DNA from: Betaproteobacteria bacterium HGW-Betaproteobacteria-9
GTDB taxonomy: Bacteria > Pseudomonadota > Gammaproteobacteria > Burkholderiales > Burkholderiaceae_C
DNA length: 64,000 nucleotides
Reading direction: 5' to 3'
Assembly (NCBI GenBank): GCA_002842215.1
Contig: PHCC01000014.1
Location: forward strand, 124,001 to 188,000
Made by a program: the position numbers and the translations under genes. This document shows, in pieces, positions 29,523 through 39,374 of the stretch; positions within the stretch are counted from its first letter, which is position 1, and each line of letters starts with the position of its first letter. The notes below the pieces were generated by a model. The model was not told the origin of the DNA. It ran no database searches and saw only the letters and a list, made by a program, of their open reading frames with translations.

Positions 29523-30758
29523 TCAGGCCAGCGCGGGCAAGCCGAGCAAAGCCAGCACCGCAGAGGCCGTCTCGCGCACCTGCGCCACCGAGCTGCCGGT
29601 GATGTTCAGGTGGCCCATCTTGCGGCCCGGGCGCGCGCTGAGCTTGCCGTACAGGTGCAGGTGCGTGCCGGGCAGCGCCAGCACCTGCGCCCAGGGCGGC
29701 GACACCGGCCGCTCGCTGGCCTGAGAGCGCACGCCGTTCGGCTTGAACCAGAGGTCGCCCAGCAGGTTGACCATGATGGCCGGGCTGTGCTGGCGCGGGG
29801 TGGGCAGCGGCAGGCCGGCGAGTGCGCGTACCTGCGCCTCGAACTGCGAGATGTCGCAGGCGTTCTGCGTGTAGTGGCCGCTGTTGTGCGGGCGCGGCGC
29901 CATTTCGTTGACGATCAGGTCCGCGCCACCCTGGCCGTTGTCCACCACGAAGTACTCGACGCACAACACGCCGACGTAGTTCAGGTGGTTCGCGATCGCG
30001 ACCGTGCTGGCCTGCGCGCGCGCCGCCAGGTCGGCCGGCACGGCGCCCTCGTAAACCTCGGTGATGGCGAGGATGCCGTCGTGGTGCGTGTTGGCCTGCA
30101 CCGGGAAGCTCACCACGCTGCCGTCGGCGCCGCGCGCCACCAGCACCGAACACTCGCTCTGCAGGGGCATCAGCTTTTCCAGCACGCAGGGCACGCGGCC
30201 CAGCTGGTCCCAGGCGGCGGCCAGTTCTTCGCGGGTCTTGACGCGGATCTGGCCCTTGCCGTCGTAGCCCAGGCGCGCGGTTTTCACGATGCCGGGCAGC
30301 AGATCGGCCGGCACCGCCGCCAGCAGTTCGGACGATTCGATGGCCGCGTAAGGCGCGGGGTAGACGCCGCTGATCGGGCCACAGGCCACGAAGTGCGCCT
30401 TCTCCTGGATGCGGTCCTGTGCCACGGCCACGCAGGCCGAAGACGGCGCGACCGGCCGGTGCGCGCCGAGCGTGAGCAGCGCGGGCGCGGGCACGTTTTC
30501 GAACTCGGTGGTGATGGCGTCGCAGCGCTGCATCAGCTGCGCCAGGCCCTGCTCGTCGTCGTACGGCGTTTCGATGTGGTAATGGCTGATTTGCCCGGCC
30601 GGGCTGGCCGGATCGGGATCGAGCACCGCCGTGAAATAGCCCATGGCCTGGGCGGCCTGCACGAACATGCGGCCGAGCTGGCCACCGCCCATGACACCCA
30701 GCGTCATCTGCTGGCCACGGTCCGACAGGGCGCCGGGAAGCAAAGGTTTGAGACTCAT
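29523..30758 (-). CDS. purK: 5-(carboxyamino)imidazole ribonucleotide synthase
   Basis: 411 residues. ATP-grasp enzyme with the N-terminal LGVMGGGQLGRMFVQAAQAM, the central KTARLGYDGKGQ phosphate-binding loop and the EMAPRPHNSGHYTQNACD active-site block. It converts AIR, ATP and bicarbonate to N5-CAIR in purine synthesis. purE ends four bases upstream, so the two are coupled. Confidence 0.97.
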   Translation of the reverse strand: MSLKPLLPGALSDRGQQMTLGVMGGGQLGRMFVQAAQAMGYFTAVLDPDPASPAGQISHYHIETPYDDEQGLAQLMQRCDAITTEFENVPAPALLTLGAHRPVAPSSACVAVAQDRIQEKAHFVACGPISGVYPAPYAAIESSELLAAVPADLLPGIVKTARLGYDGKGQIRVKTREELAAAWDQLGRVPCVLEKLMPLQSECSVLVARGADGSVVSFPVQANTHHDGILAITEVYEGAVPADLAARAQASTVAIANHLNYVGVLCVEYFVVDNGQGGADLIVNEMAPRPHNSGHYTQNACDISQFEAQVRALAGLPLPTPRQHSPAIMVNLLGDLWFKPNGVRSQASERPVSPPWAQVLALPGTHLHLYGKLSARPGRKMGHLNITGSSVAQVRETASAVLALLGLPALA

Positions 30759-30762
30759 GGTG

Positions 30763-31251
30763 TCAGGTCGGCAAGGTCATGTTGCGGGCAGCTTCGGTCT
30801 GCGCGGCGCGGAAGGCTTCAAGCTTCTCGCGCAAAGCCGGGTCAACGTTCGCCAGCAGCGCCACGGCAAACAGCGCCGCATTCGCCGCACCGGCGGCACC
30901 GATGGCAAACGTCGCCACCGGCACGCCCTTGGGCATCTGAACGATGGAATGCAGCGAATCGACACCCGACAGCGCTTTCGACATCACCGGCACACCCAGC
31001 ACCGGCACCACGGTCTTGGCCGCGATCATGCCCGGCAGGTGCGCCGCGCCACCGGCACCCGCGATGATGGCCTTGAGGCCGCGGCCGACAGCAGCCTCGG
31101 CGTAGGCAAACATGTCGTCGGGCATGCGGTGCGCCGAGACCACACGCGCCTCGTGCGTGATGCCGAAGTCTTTGAGGATCTGCACGGCGTGTTGCATGGT
31201 GTCCCAGTCGCTGCTGGAACCCATGACCACGCCCACCTGGATGGAACTCAT
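30763..31251 (-). CDS. purE: 5-(carboxyamino)imidazole ribonucleotide mutase
   Basis: 162 residues, class I Pur[39 protein letters not shown] and [20 protein letters not shown] carry the active-site Ser, Asp and His. It converts N5-CAIR to CAIR. First gene of purE-purK-sua5; divergent from the CnoX gene, with about 140 bases between them that hold no clear regulatory motif. Confidence 0.98.
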   Translation of the reverse strand: MSSIQVGVVMGSSSDWDTMQHAVQILKDFGITHEARVVSAHRMPDDMFAYAEAAVGRGLKAIIAGAGGAAHLPGMIAAKTVVPVLGVPVMSKALSGVDSLHSIVQMPKGVPVATFAIGAAGAANAALFAVALLANVDPALREKLEAFRAAQTEAARNMTLPT

Positions 31252-31390
31252 GGAGGGGCTTTCTGCCGGGCGCCCGGAGGGCCGGCGTGGGGAAGCGGCT
31301 CGGGGAATCGGCCCCGCTCCGGTAAAGTGTCGATTTTACGTTTCGCGCCCCGCCGTCGGTGGTGTGCGCCCATTTCCAGAGCCTTTCCCC

Positions 31391-32299
31391 ATGATCAACG
31401 TCACCGTCGCCAACTTTGAAACCGAAGTCATCGAAGCTTCGATGCAAACGCCCGTGCTGGTCGATTTCTGGGCGCCGTGGTGCGGCCCGTGCAAGGTCAT
31501 CGGCCCGCTGCTGGAGAAGATCGAGACCGACTATGCGGGCCGCTTCAAGCTGGTGAAGATCGATTCCGACGAGGAGCAGCAGCTCGCCCAGGCCTTCGGC
31601 ATCCGCAGCATCCCGACCTGCGTGCTGCTCATGAACGGCCAGCCGGTGGACGGTTTCATGGGCGCCTTGCCCGAAGGCCAGATCAAGGAATTCCTTGACA
31701 AACACCTGCCTGCGGCCGAAGAAGTGGCCGCCGCCGAGGAAGAAGCCGCCGCCCTGGACGCGCTCGCAGAAGGCGATGTGGAGGGCGCACTGGAGAAACT
31801 GCAGCAGGCGGTGCAGACCGACCCCAACAACGACGACGCGCGCTTCGACCTCGTGAAGCTGCTGCTGGAGCTGGAACGCGACGACGAAGCCAAGGTGGCC
31901 TTCGCCCCGGTGATCGCCAAGTCCTTGGCCGTGCGCCGGCTCGACTCGCTCAACCGCTGGATGAAGGCGCGCGATGCGCAGGACGGTGTGGCCGACCCCG
32001 AGGCGCGCGCCGCCGAGCTGCAGGCCAAGATCGCCACCAACAAGCGCGACTTCGACAGCCGCTTTGCCCTGGCCCAGTTGCTGATGGCGCACAACCAGTT
32101 CGTGCCGGCCATGGACGAACTGCTGGAGATCCTGATGCGCGACAAGGCCTGGAGCGAAGAGCTGGCGCGCAAGACCTTCATCGCCATCCTCGACATCATC
32201 GAGCCGCCCAAGCCCAAGGTGGCCGAAGGCCAGGTGCCGCCGGAAGACCCCACGGTGGCCACCTACCGCCGGCGGCTCTCCAGCGTGGTGCTGAGCTGA
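31391..32299 (+). CDS. cnoX: Thioredoxin-TPR chaperone CnoX (YbbN)
   Basis: 302 residues. A thioredoxin fold (about 1-108) with intact redox site WCGPC and the conserved IPTC cis-Pro loop is followed by an acidic Ala/Glu-rich linker and a TPR-type helical region (about 130-300), as in CnoX/YbbN. CnoX protects substrates during oxidative (chlorine) stress and hands them to GroEL or DnaK. E. coli YbbN lacks a functional CxxC (SxxC), whereas many Proteobacteria, as here, keep both Cys and so may act as real thioredoxins. The start at 31391 begins at the thioredoxin fold. One base separates its stop from the convergent gene. Confidence 0.92.
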   Translation: MINVTVANFETEVIEASMQTPVLVDFWAPWCGPCKVIGPLLEKIETDYAGRFKLVKIDSDEEQQLAQAFGIRSIPTCVLLMNGQPVDGFMGALPEGQIKEFLDKHLPAAEEVAAAEEEAAALDALAEGDVEGALEKLQQAVQTDPNNDDARFDLVKLLLELERDDEAKVAFAPVIAKSLAVRRLDSLNRWMKARDAQDGVADPEARAAELQAKIATNKRDFDSRFALAQLLMAHNQFVPAMDELLEILMRDKAWSEELARKTFIAILDIIEPPKPKVAEGQVPPEDPTVATYRRRLSSVVLS

Positions 32300-32300
32300 T

Positions 32301-33341
<1,041 letters not shown>

Positions 33342-33517
33342 GGTGGGCCTCCTGAGGGTTGGTTGGTGGTATTCACTCACTCTACCCAGTAACCCGGTGG
33401 AAACCCAGTGCCTTGTGTCGACAACCCTGCTGAGGGTCGGGTGGTCGTTTGCCTGTGTGGGCGCGGGGCCTGCTGCCCGACTTCAGCGCCCAAGGCGGCT
33501 GAAGCGCCTTACTCGCC

Positions 33518-34153
33518 TTACTGAATGAGGCCGTTCTTGACCGCGTAGTAGGTCAGGTCGCTGTTGCTGCTCAGCTTGAGTTTTTGCAACACCCGCGCGC
33601 GGTAGGTGCTCACCGTCTTGACGCTGAGACACAGGGTCTCCGCCATGGCACCGATGGTCTCCCCCTGGGCGAGGCGCAGAAAGACCTGCATTTCGCGCTC
33701 CGACAACTGCTCGTGCAAGGGGCGGTCTTCGGCACCCCCCAGCGCGCTGTCGGCCAGCAGTTCGGCCACCGCCGGGCTGATGTAGCGGCGCCCGCGCGCC
33801 ACCACACGAATGGCTTCAACGATGTCTTCCGGCGGACATCCCTTGTTCAGGTAGCCACTGGCGCCAAAGCGCAACAGGATGGTGGCGTACTGGGTTTCCG
33901 GAAAACCGCTGAGGATGAGCACGGCCAGGTCGGGGTAGCGCGCCTTGATGGCTTGCAGTGCATCCACGCCCCCATGGTCGGGCATCGCGATATCCATCAG
34001 CAGCACGTCGATCTCGCCTTCGCGAACCAGCTCCATCGCCTCACGGCCATCGTTGGCCTCGCCGACCACCCGGAGGTCCACGTGTTCGGAGAGAAACTGG
34101 CGCAAACCCGTGCGCACGATGGCGTGGTCGTCGACGATGCCTACTTTGATCAT
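33518..34153 (-). CDS. Response regulator, NarL/FixJ family
   Basis: 211 residues. The receiver domain (1-120) has the acidic pair VDDH, phospho-acceptor Asp in LLMDIAMPD (near residue 54) and the conserved Lys in YLNKG. A LuxR-type helix-turn-helix follows (about 147-205, LSEREMQVFLRLAQGETIGA and SVKTVSTYRARVLQKL). A DNA-binding output protein, most likely paired with the kinase at 35981-37324 or with a kinase elsewhere. The start at 34153 (MIKVGIVDDH) is the family start. Confidence 0.92.
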   Translation of the reverse strand: MIKVGIVDDHAIVRTGLRQFLSEHVDLRVVGEANDGREAMELVREGEIDVLLMDIAMPDHGGVDALQAIKARYPDLAVLILSGFPETQYATILLRFGASGYLNKGCPPEDIVEAIRVVARGRRYISPAVAELLADSALGGAEDRPLHEQLSEREMQVFLRLAQGETIGAMAETLCLSVKTVSTYRARVLQKLKLSSNSDLTYYAVKNGLIQ

Positions 34154-34462
34154 GGTGAATTGGATGCCAAAAATCCAACAGGCCTGCGATGGGTCAGCCG
34201 GCCATTGAATACCTTTGACAGGCCCGGCGGCGCAGCGTGAGCCCATTGTCCCCGCATGCACGACGACCGGAAAGCCCCTCCCCCCGACTCCCGTTCTTCG
34301 GTGCCTCCTCGCGCATCGACGCTGTTCTGAACACCCAGGTATCGGTTGTTGTCGGCTTTGTCTGACACGCAGACGCGGCATGGGCCGACCGACACGCCGC
34401 TTCCCAACCCCTATCGTGAACCCATCCGCCGGACGTCCTGGCGGAGGCAATAGGAGATCACC
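34154..34462. promoter_or_regulatory. Divergent control region between NarL-type regulator and BON lipoprotein
   Basis: 309 bases without a gene. The right half carries the inverted repeat GTCTG-N5-CAGAC (34360-34374) and, close to the BON gene, the ribosome binding site AGGAG. No coding sequence or terminator is visible. The region probably contains both divergent promoters. Confidence 0.5.
34360..34374. promoter_or_regulatory. Inverted repeat GTCTG-ACACG-CAGAC
   Basis: A perfect 5-5-5 inverted repeat about 90 bases upstream of the first BON gene. The GTCTG/CAGAC arms recur in the longer repeat at 35337-35360 ahead of the receiver gene, which suggests a shared regulator within the island. 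Confidence 0.4.
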
Positions 34463-34906
34463 ATGACACACAGCAAACGCTACATCGCATCGATCGCAGC
34501 AGCAGCTGCTGCCACCGCGCTGTTGGCCGCCTGCGACCAGTCAGCCAAAGAAACCATGGGTCAACAGTTCGATCGTTCGACCGAGTCCGTGCAGTCAGCG
34601 GCCAACCAGGCCGGCACCAACATGCAGGACGCCGCGCGAGACCTGCAGGCTGCGGGCTCCCATGCCGGTGAAGCGATCACCGCAGGCGCGAACGACGTGG
34701 CCATCACCGCCAAAGTCAAGGCCGCTCTGGCAGCCGACGGCGCACTCAGCGCCATGGACATCAAGGTGGACACCGAAGCGGGCCGCGTGGCCCTGGTCGG
34801 CACCGCACCCGATGAAACCGCCCGCGAACGGGCCACCAGCCTGGTCACCGCCATTGAAGGCGTGGTGGCGGTTGAGAACCGCCTGATCGTGGAAAAGAAC
34901 AGCTAA
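34463..34906 (+). CDS. BON-domain lipoprotein
   Basis: 147 residues. A signal peptide ends in the lipobox LLAAC (Cys near residue 25). A helical Ala/Gln/Asp-rich linker (about 30-75) follows, then one BON domain (about 78-145) with DVAITAKVKAALAADGALSA and the GRVALVGTAPDE strand-turn. BON domains bind membranes or phospholipids, and OsmY-like relatives are periplasmic stress proteins. A strong AGGAG lies eight bases upstream of the ATG. The second BON gene starts 79 bases later. Confidence 0.88.
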   Translation: MTHSKRYIASIAAAAAATALLAACDQSAKETMGQQFDRSTESVQSAANQAGTNMQDAARDLQAAGSHAGEAITAGANDVAITAKVKAALAADGALSAMDIKVDTEAGRVALVGTAPDETARERATSLVTAIEGVVAVENRLIVEKNS

Positions 34907-34985
34907 GCGCTTGTTCGCTTGATGTTCCACAAGGCGGATGACAGCCAGCGCGGCCGTCATCCGCCCCCGTCTACCGGAGAAAACC

Positions 34986-35297
34986 ATGAAAATCGCACAC
35001 GTCGCACTGGCTGTTGCAGCCGCATTCTCTCTTGTACAACTCACCGGTTGCGCCGTGGCGCGCGACCAGCAATCGGTGGGTTCTTTCATCGATGACACCA
35101 CCATCACCACCCGTGTGAAGGCAAGTTTCGCCAAAGACCCGACGGTCAGTGCCCTGGCGATCAATGTCGAAACCCTCAACGGCACGGTCCAGCTCTCGGG
35201 CTTTGCCAAGACGGGTGTCGAACGTTCGCACGCCGAAACACTGGCCCGGACCACGCCGGGCGTGCAGTCGGTCCGCAACAACATCATCGTCCCGTGA
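34986..35297 (+). CDS. Small BON-domain lipoprotein
   Basis: 103 residues. A signal peptide with lipobox LTGC (Cys near 22) is followed by a single BON domain (about 35-103), with DDTTITTRVKASFAKDPTVS and NGTVQLSGFAKTG. Paralogous in layout to the gene just upstream but shorter, lacking the helical linker. Probably in the same transcript, which ends at the strong hairpin at 35302-35339. The start at 34986 gives a proper signal peptide and follows GGAGA. Confidence 0.88.
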   Translation: MKIAHVALAVAAAFSLVQLTGCAVARDQQSVGSFIDDTTITTRVKASFAKDPTVSALAINVETLNGTVQLSGFAKTGVERSHAETLARTTPGVQSVRNNIIVP

Positions 35298-35301
35298 GCC
35301 T

Positions 35302-35339
35302 GACCGAGGTCGCCCTTGCAAACCAGGGCGACCTCGGTC
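35302..35339 (+). terminator. Strong hairpin after the BON genes
   Basis: GACCGAGGTCGCCCT and AGGGCGACCTCGGTC form a 15-base perfect stem with a seven-base loop, five bases after the stop codon. No T-run follows, so termination may need help, but a role as transcript end or 3' stabiliser is likely. Confidence 0.65.
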
Positions 35340-35360
35340 TGTAAGCCACCTCCTACAGAC
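35337..35360. promoter_or_regulatory. Inverted repeat GTCTGTA-N10-TACAGAC
   Basis: A perfect 7-10-7 inverted repeat overlapping the end of the terminator stem, about 130 bases upstream of the receiver-kinase gene pair. It is a good candidate operator for a response regulator and shares its outer arms with the site at 34360-34374. Confidence 0.5.
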
Positions 35361-35491
35361 AAGCTGCCGAGAATGAAACAAAATCTTGCCGAGCGCCGGG
35401 TGACAGACCTGCACCCTGGCGGCTGGCCATCTCCGCCCAGGTCGAAGAAGGCGGCCACCACAGTGGCGAACCACGGCTTCACCCCTCGACC

Positions 35492-35896
35492 ATGTCCACT
35501 CTGAAAACCTTCATCGTCGAGGACAACCCCCTCATCTGCGAGAACCTCGTGTCCACGCTGGAAGAACTCACCCGTGTCGAGGTGGTGGGCAGTGCGGTCG
35601 ACGAGGCGAGCGCGGTGCAATGGCTGAGTACGGAAGGCAACCGCGCGGACCTGATCATCATTGACATCTTTTTGCGCAACGGCTCCGGGCTGGGGGTGTT
35701 GCAGGTGATCAAGGACGCCGACCTGCCGTTGCGCCGGGTGGTTCTGACCAACTACGCTTCAACCGACATCCGGCGCCGGTGCACGGCACTCGGAGCAGAC
35801 CGGGTGTTCGACAAATCGTGCGAACTGGATGAGCTGATCACCTACTGTGCCCGCGTGGCCGACGGCACAGCCACCGCACCGGGTGCACCGGGCTGA
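35492..35896 (+). CDS. Receiver-only response regulator
   Basis: 134 residues, a single receiver domain. The acidic pair is EDN, the phospho-acceptor Asp is in LIIIDIFLRNGSG (near residue 56), the switch Thr in VVLTNYAS and the Lys in FDKSCE. There is no output domain; the last 15 residues are a short Ala/Thr/Gly-rich tail. It could act as a phosphate shuttle or sink, or as an allosteric partner for the histidine kinase encoded 84 bases downstream. Confidence 0.9.
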   Translation: MSTLKTFIVEDNPLICENLVSTLEELTRVEVVGSAVDEASAVQWLSTEGNRADLIIIDIFLRNGSGLGVLQVIKDADLPLRRVVLTNYASTDIRRRCTALGADRVFDKSCELDELITYCARVADGTATAPGAPG

Positions 35897-35980
35897 AGAA
35901 GTGAAAGGACGCCGGTCTTCCCTGACGGTGCGAACCGGGTGGCTCACTGGGCCGAGGTTCACCGCTGGCAACCGGCACCC

Positions 35981-37324
35981 ATGATCAAGTCGTCCATCGA
36001 ACGCATGGCGCGCACGCGCTATGTGATACCCGTGGTGCTGGCGCTGGCGGTGATCACCGTGGCGGTGAACGAAAGCACCTACCAGATCTCACGTGCCACG
36101 CTGGAGCGGGGCATTTCCCTGACCGACGCCCACCTGAAGGTCGCCAACACCTTGCAAGCCCTGACCGACGCCGAGACAGCCGCGCGGGCCTACCTGCTCA
36201 ACGGCAACGCGACCGATCTGGACGCCTACCGCCACTCATTGGCCGAGCTCGATGAGGTTCAGCGCGGCGCCTTCCAGCTGATCGCCCGGGTGGACCCGCA
36301 ACGCATCGTTTCGGTGGAAGCGGTGCGCACCCGCATTGCCCACCGGGTGGCCGAAATGGACGAGTGGGTGGCCGCCGTGGGACAAGGCCAGCGCGTGCGC
36401 GCGCGCACCCTGGCCAGCAGCGACCGCGGGCGCGCCGACCACGCCGAGCTGAGACAGGAATTTCAAGCGGTACTGGAGCGCGCGGAAGTGGTGCAGAACA
36501 CCGCCCGTGCCTCGCTCTTCGACGCCATCATGCTCAACCGGTTGGCCCTGCATCTGGCTGTGGTGGTGTCTCTGGTGGCGCTGGGCCTGTTCCTGCGCCA
36601 GCTGCGAGAGATCGACGCCCAGAAAGCCCGCGAAAGCGAATATCTGGCCCACCAGATCGCGCTGCGCACCGCCGAGCTGCGCGAACTCGCGGGCTACCTG
36701 GTCAACACGCGCGAAGACGAGCGGGGCCGGTTGGCGCGTGAGCTGCACGACGAGATGGGTGGCCTGCTCACCGCCATGAAGCTTGAGCTCGCGCGCCTGC
36801 ACCGGGTGCCCGGGGTACCTCCCGTGGCGTTGCAACGGGCCGCAGGCATTGAACAACGGCTGAACGAAAGCATCGCGGTGAAGCGCCGCATCGTCGAGCA
36901 TCTGCGACCGTCATCGCTGGACCAGCTGGGCCTGGTGGCGGCGCTGGAGGTGCTGTGCGAGGACGCGGCGACCTCGCTGAACATCCCCGTGACCCATACG
37001 CTGGCCGAGGTGCCGCTGGACAAGGAGTCCGAGCTCACGGTGTACCGGCTGGTGCAGGAGTCGCTGACCAACATCAGCAAGTACGCCCGCGCCCGCCACG
37101 TGTGGGTGACGCTGGAGCAGCGCGACAATCAGGCGGTGGTGACGGTGCGTGACGACGGCGTGGGCTTCGAGGTGAATGACGTGGGTGCCGGCCACCACGG
37201 TCTCACCGGCATGCGGGTGCGCGTGGAGGCCCACGCAGGGCGGCTCAGCATGGCCAGCGGCCCTGCCCAAGGCACGCGCATCCGTGCCGAACTGCCCACC
37301 CGTTCGGACGCCGGCACCGCATGA
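35981..37324 (+). CDS. Sensor histidine kinase with CHASE3-like sensor (HisKA_3)
   Basis: 447 residues. One N-terminal helix (about 11-29) is followed by a periplasmic CHASE3-type four-helix sensor (about 30-185, with LTDAETAARAYLLNGN), a second helix (about 187-207) and a short coiled coil. The HisKA_3 phospho-acceptor His lies in LARELHDEMGG, and a HATPase domain has N box VQESLTNISKYA, G1 DDGVGF and G2 HGLTGMRVRV. HisKA_3 kinases pair with NarL-type regulators, and one is encoded at 33518-34153. The start at 35981 is preferred because it directly precedes the first helix. Confidence 0.92.
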   Translation: MIKSSIERMARTRYVIPVVLALAVITVAVNESTYQISRATLERGISLTDAHLKVANTLQALTDAETAARAYLLNGNATDLDAYRHSLAELDEVQRGAFQLIARVDPQRIVSVEAVRTRIAHRVAEMDEWVAAVGQGQRVRARTLASSDRGRADHAELRQEFQAVLERAEVVQNTARASLFDAIMLNRLALHLAVVVSLVALGLFLRQLREIDAQKARESEYLAHQIALRTAELRELAGYLVNTREDERGRLARELHDEMGGLLTAMKLELARLHRVPGVPPVALQRAAGIEQRLNESIAVKRRIVEHLRPSSLDQLGLVAALEVLCEDAATSLNIPVTHTLAEVPLDKESELTVYRLVQESLTNISKYARARHVWVTLEQRDNQAVVTVRDDGVGFEVNDVGAGHHGLTGMRVRVEAHAGRLSMASGPAQGTRIRAELPTRSDAGTA

Positions 37325-37541
37325 GGCTGGTGATCCAGGCCTTCACCCGAAGAAACCCTGCCGGGGTCGCAGACATCGACCGCAGCGCGCCGCACAGGTC
37401 TAGCATTGCTGGTGCATGTCGACCCTCAGCGTGGTCGGCAACCTGTGCCGCCGACTTGGGGCGGGTGGCTGACCGCATCGCCGATGACCGCAGCCTGCGG
37501 GCGGGCCGATCTGCGTTGGCCCCTTCCAGCAGGAGACCGTC

Positions 37542-38312
37542 ATGGACCATGCCCTTGAAAGACACGCGGCGGTGGACACGCCCCATGTGCGCCGAGTCGA
37601 AACCCTGCAGCCGCTCGTGTGGCTGAGCCGAGGCTACGCCGATCTCGCCCAGTCTGGCCGATCGAGTCTGGCTTACGGCCTGTACATCACCGCCTTCGGT
37701 GTGATGCTGTTGGCCCTGAGCTGGGGCGCCACCTACCTGGTGCCGGCCTTCATCGGCGGCTTCTTGCTGGTGGCGCCGTTCGTGGCCATCGGGCTGTACG
37801 CCATCTCGGCGCAAATCGAGCGCCACGAACGCGTCGATTTGGCGCGGGCCATGTTCGCCTGGCGGGCGAACGCCGGCTCGATCGCCTTGTTCGGCCTCAT
37901 GCTGACGCTGTCCTTGTTGCTGTGGGAACGGGTCGCTGCGATCCTCTTCGCGCTTTCCTACGGTGACACCGTACCCGACCTGTCGGCGGTCGTCCAGGAC
38001 GTGGTGTTTTCGGGCGAGTACTGGCCGCTGTTGCTGGCATTCTTTGGTGTGGGCGCCGCGTTCGCGGTCATGGTGTTCACGCTGTCGGTGGTCAGTGCGC
38101 CGCTGCTGCTCGACCGGCCGGTCGACGCGGTGACCGCCGCCATCACGAGCATGCGCTGCTGCCTGGCGAACCCCGGTGCCATGGCCTTGTGGGCCGCGCT
38201 GATCGCGGGCCTGGTGCTGATCGGCTTCGCCACCCTCATGCTGGGCATGATCGTCATCTTCCCCTGGATCGCGCATGCCAGCTGGCACGCCTACCGCGAC
38301 CTTCTGGATTGA
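37542..38312 (+). CDS. DUF2189 membrane protein
   Basis: 256 residues with about six helices in three pairs. VRRVETLQPLVWLSRGYADL before helix 1 and the C-terminal PWIAHASWHAYRDL are typical of DUF2189. Members are often encoded next to aerobic terminal oxidase genes, and here the convergent neighbour is ctaB of the caa3 operon, but no activity is known. AGGAG lies about six bases before the ATG. The 217 bases upstream contain no gene or clear motif. Confidence 0.88.
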   Translation: MDHALERHAAVDTPHVRRVETLQPLVWLSRGYADLAQSGRSSLAYGLYITAFGVMLLALSWGATYLVPAFIGGFLLVAPFVAIGLYAISAQIERHERVDLARAMFAWRANAGSIALFGLMLTLSLLLWERVAAILFALSYGDTVPDLSAVVQDVVFSGEYWPLLLAFFGVGAAFAVMVFTLSVVSAPLLLDRPVDAVTAAITSMRCCLANPGAMALWAALIAGLVLIGFATLMLGMIVIFPWIAHASWHAYRDLLD

Positions 38313-38404
38313 ACCGGGTGAAGGTCGGCCACCCCGCCACGGCTTGGTTGCGGCGGCTCAGTGGAGGCGCAGTCCGCCGAACGGCCCGTGCCGTGCCTGG
38401 TGCA

Positions 38405-39340
38405 TCAGCGCATGAAAGGGCCTGTCATCCAGCCTGCGGCCACCAGCCAGTGGTCGGCGAGCAGCAGCGCAAACAGCGCGAACAGATAGACGATGGAATA
38501 TCGGAAGGTGGGCATCGCCAGCGTGATGTCCCGGCGCAGGCGCCAGGCCCAGGCGATGAAGCGCGCGCCGAGCACCAGTGCGCCGATCAAATAGAGCGGG
38601 CCGCTCATGCCGATGGCCACCGGCAGCAGCGACACCGCGCCCAGGGCGATGCTGTAGTACAGGATGCGCGCAGCGGTGTACGGCACGCCACGCACCACCG
38701 GCAGCATCGGGATGCCGGCGCGGGCGTAGTCGTCGCGGCGGTGGATCGCCAGGGCCCAGAAATGCGGCGGCGTCCAGATCAGGATGATGAGGAACAGCAC
38801 CAGCGCGCCCGGATCCACCTGCCCCGTCACCGCCACCCACCCCAGCAGCGGCGGCGCTGCACCAGCGGCGCCGCCGATGACGATGTTCTGCGGCGTGCGC
38901 TTCTTGAGCACCAGGCTGTAGAGCACGGCATAACCGAGCAGCGACGCCAGTGTGAGCACGGCACACAGCGGGTTGCTCACCCACAGCAGCAGCGCCAGGC
39001 CGGCCAGGCCCAGGGCGATGGCAAAAACGGCGGCCTGCGCCGTGCCCAGCACACCACGCGGCAGCGGCCGGCCCCGCGTGCGCGCCATCAGCGCATCGAT
39101 GCGCTGGTCGATCACGTGGTTGGCGGCGGCCGCGCTGGCGGCCACCAGGCCGATGCCCAGGGTGCCGAGGGCCAGCACCGTCCACGGGGGCCATCCGGCT
39201 TGTGACAGCAGCATGCCGACGAGCACCGTGAACATCATCAGCGCGATGACACGGGGCTTGACCAGTTCGACATAACTGCGCCAGGGCATCACCCGGCCAC
39301 GCGGCAGGGGTACAGCCAATGCGGAGGGTGGCTTCGACAT
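38405..39340 (-). CDS. ctaB: Protoheme IX farnesyltransferase (heme O synthase)
   Basis: 311 residues, about nine helices. Both prenyl-diphosphate-binding Asp motifs are present: ANHVIDQRIDALMARTRGRP and the YSLVLKKRTPQNIVIGG loop followed by GAAPPLLGW. It converts heme B to heme O for the oxidase encoded just upstream. ctaA (heme A synthase) is not in the window. Last gene of the oxidase operon, 34 bases after the subunit IV gene. The start at 39340 begins MSKPPSA; an ATG at 39355 is also possible. Confidence 0.95.
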   Translation of the reverse strand: MSKPPSALAVPLPRGRVMPWRSYVELVKPRVIALMMFTVLVGMLLSQAGWPPWTVLALGTLGIGLVAASAAAANHVIDQRIDALMARTRGRPLPRGVLGTAQAAVFAIALGLAGLALLLWVSNPLCAVLTLASLLGYAVLYSLVLKKRTPQNIVIGGAAGAAPPLLGWVAVTGQVDPGALVLFLIILIWTPPHFWALAIHRRDDYARAGIPMLPVVRGVPYTAARILYYSIALGAVSLLPVAIGMSGPLYLIGALVLGARFIAWAWRLRRDITLAMPTFRYSIVYLFALFALLLADHWLVAAGWMTGPFMR

Positions 39341-39374
39341 GGCGCGGGCCCTCAAGGGGTTTCCAGGTAGAACG

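Noticed and set aside
33352-33452. Imperfect direct repeat CTGAGGGT...TGGT upstream of the aldo-keto reductase
   Set aside because: The match is only about 20 bases with several differences and a gap. It may be chance in G/T-rich sequence.
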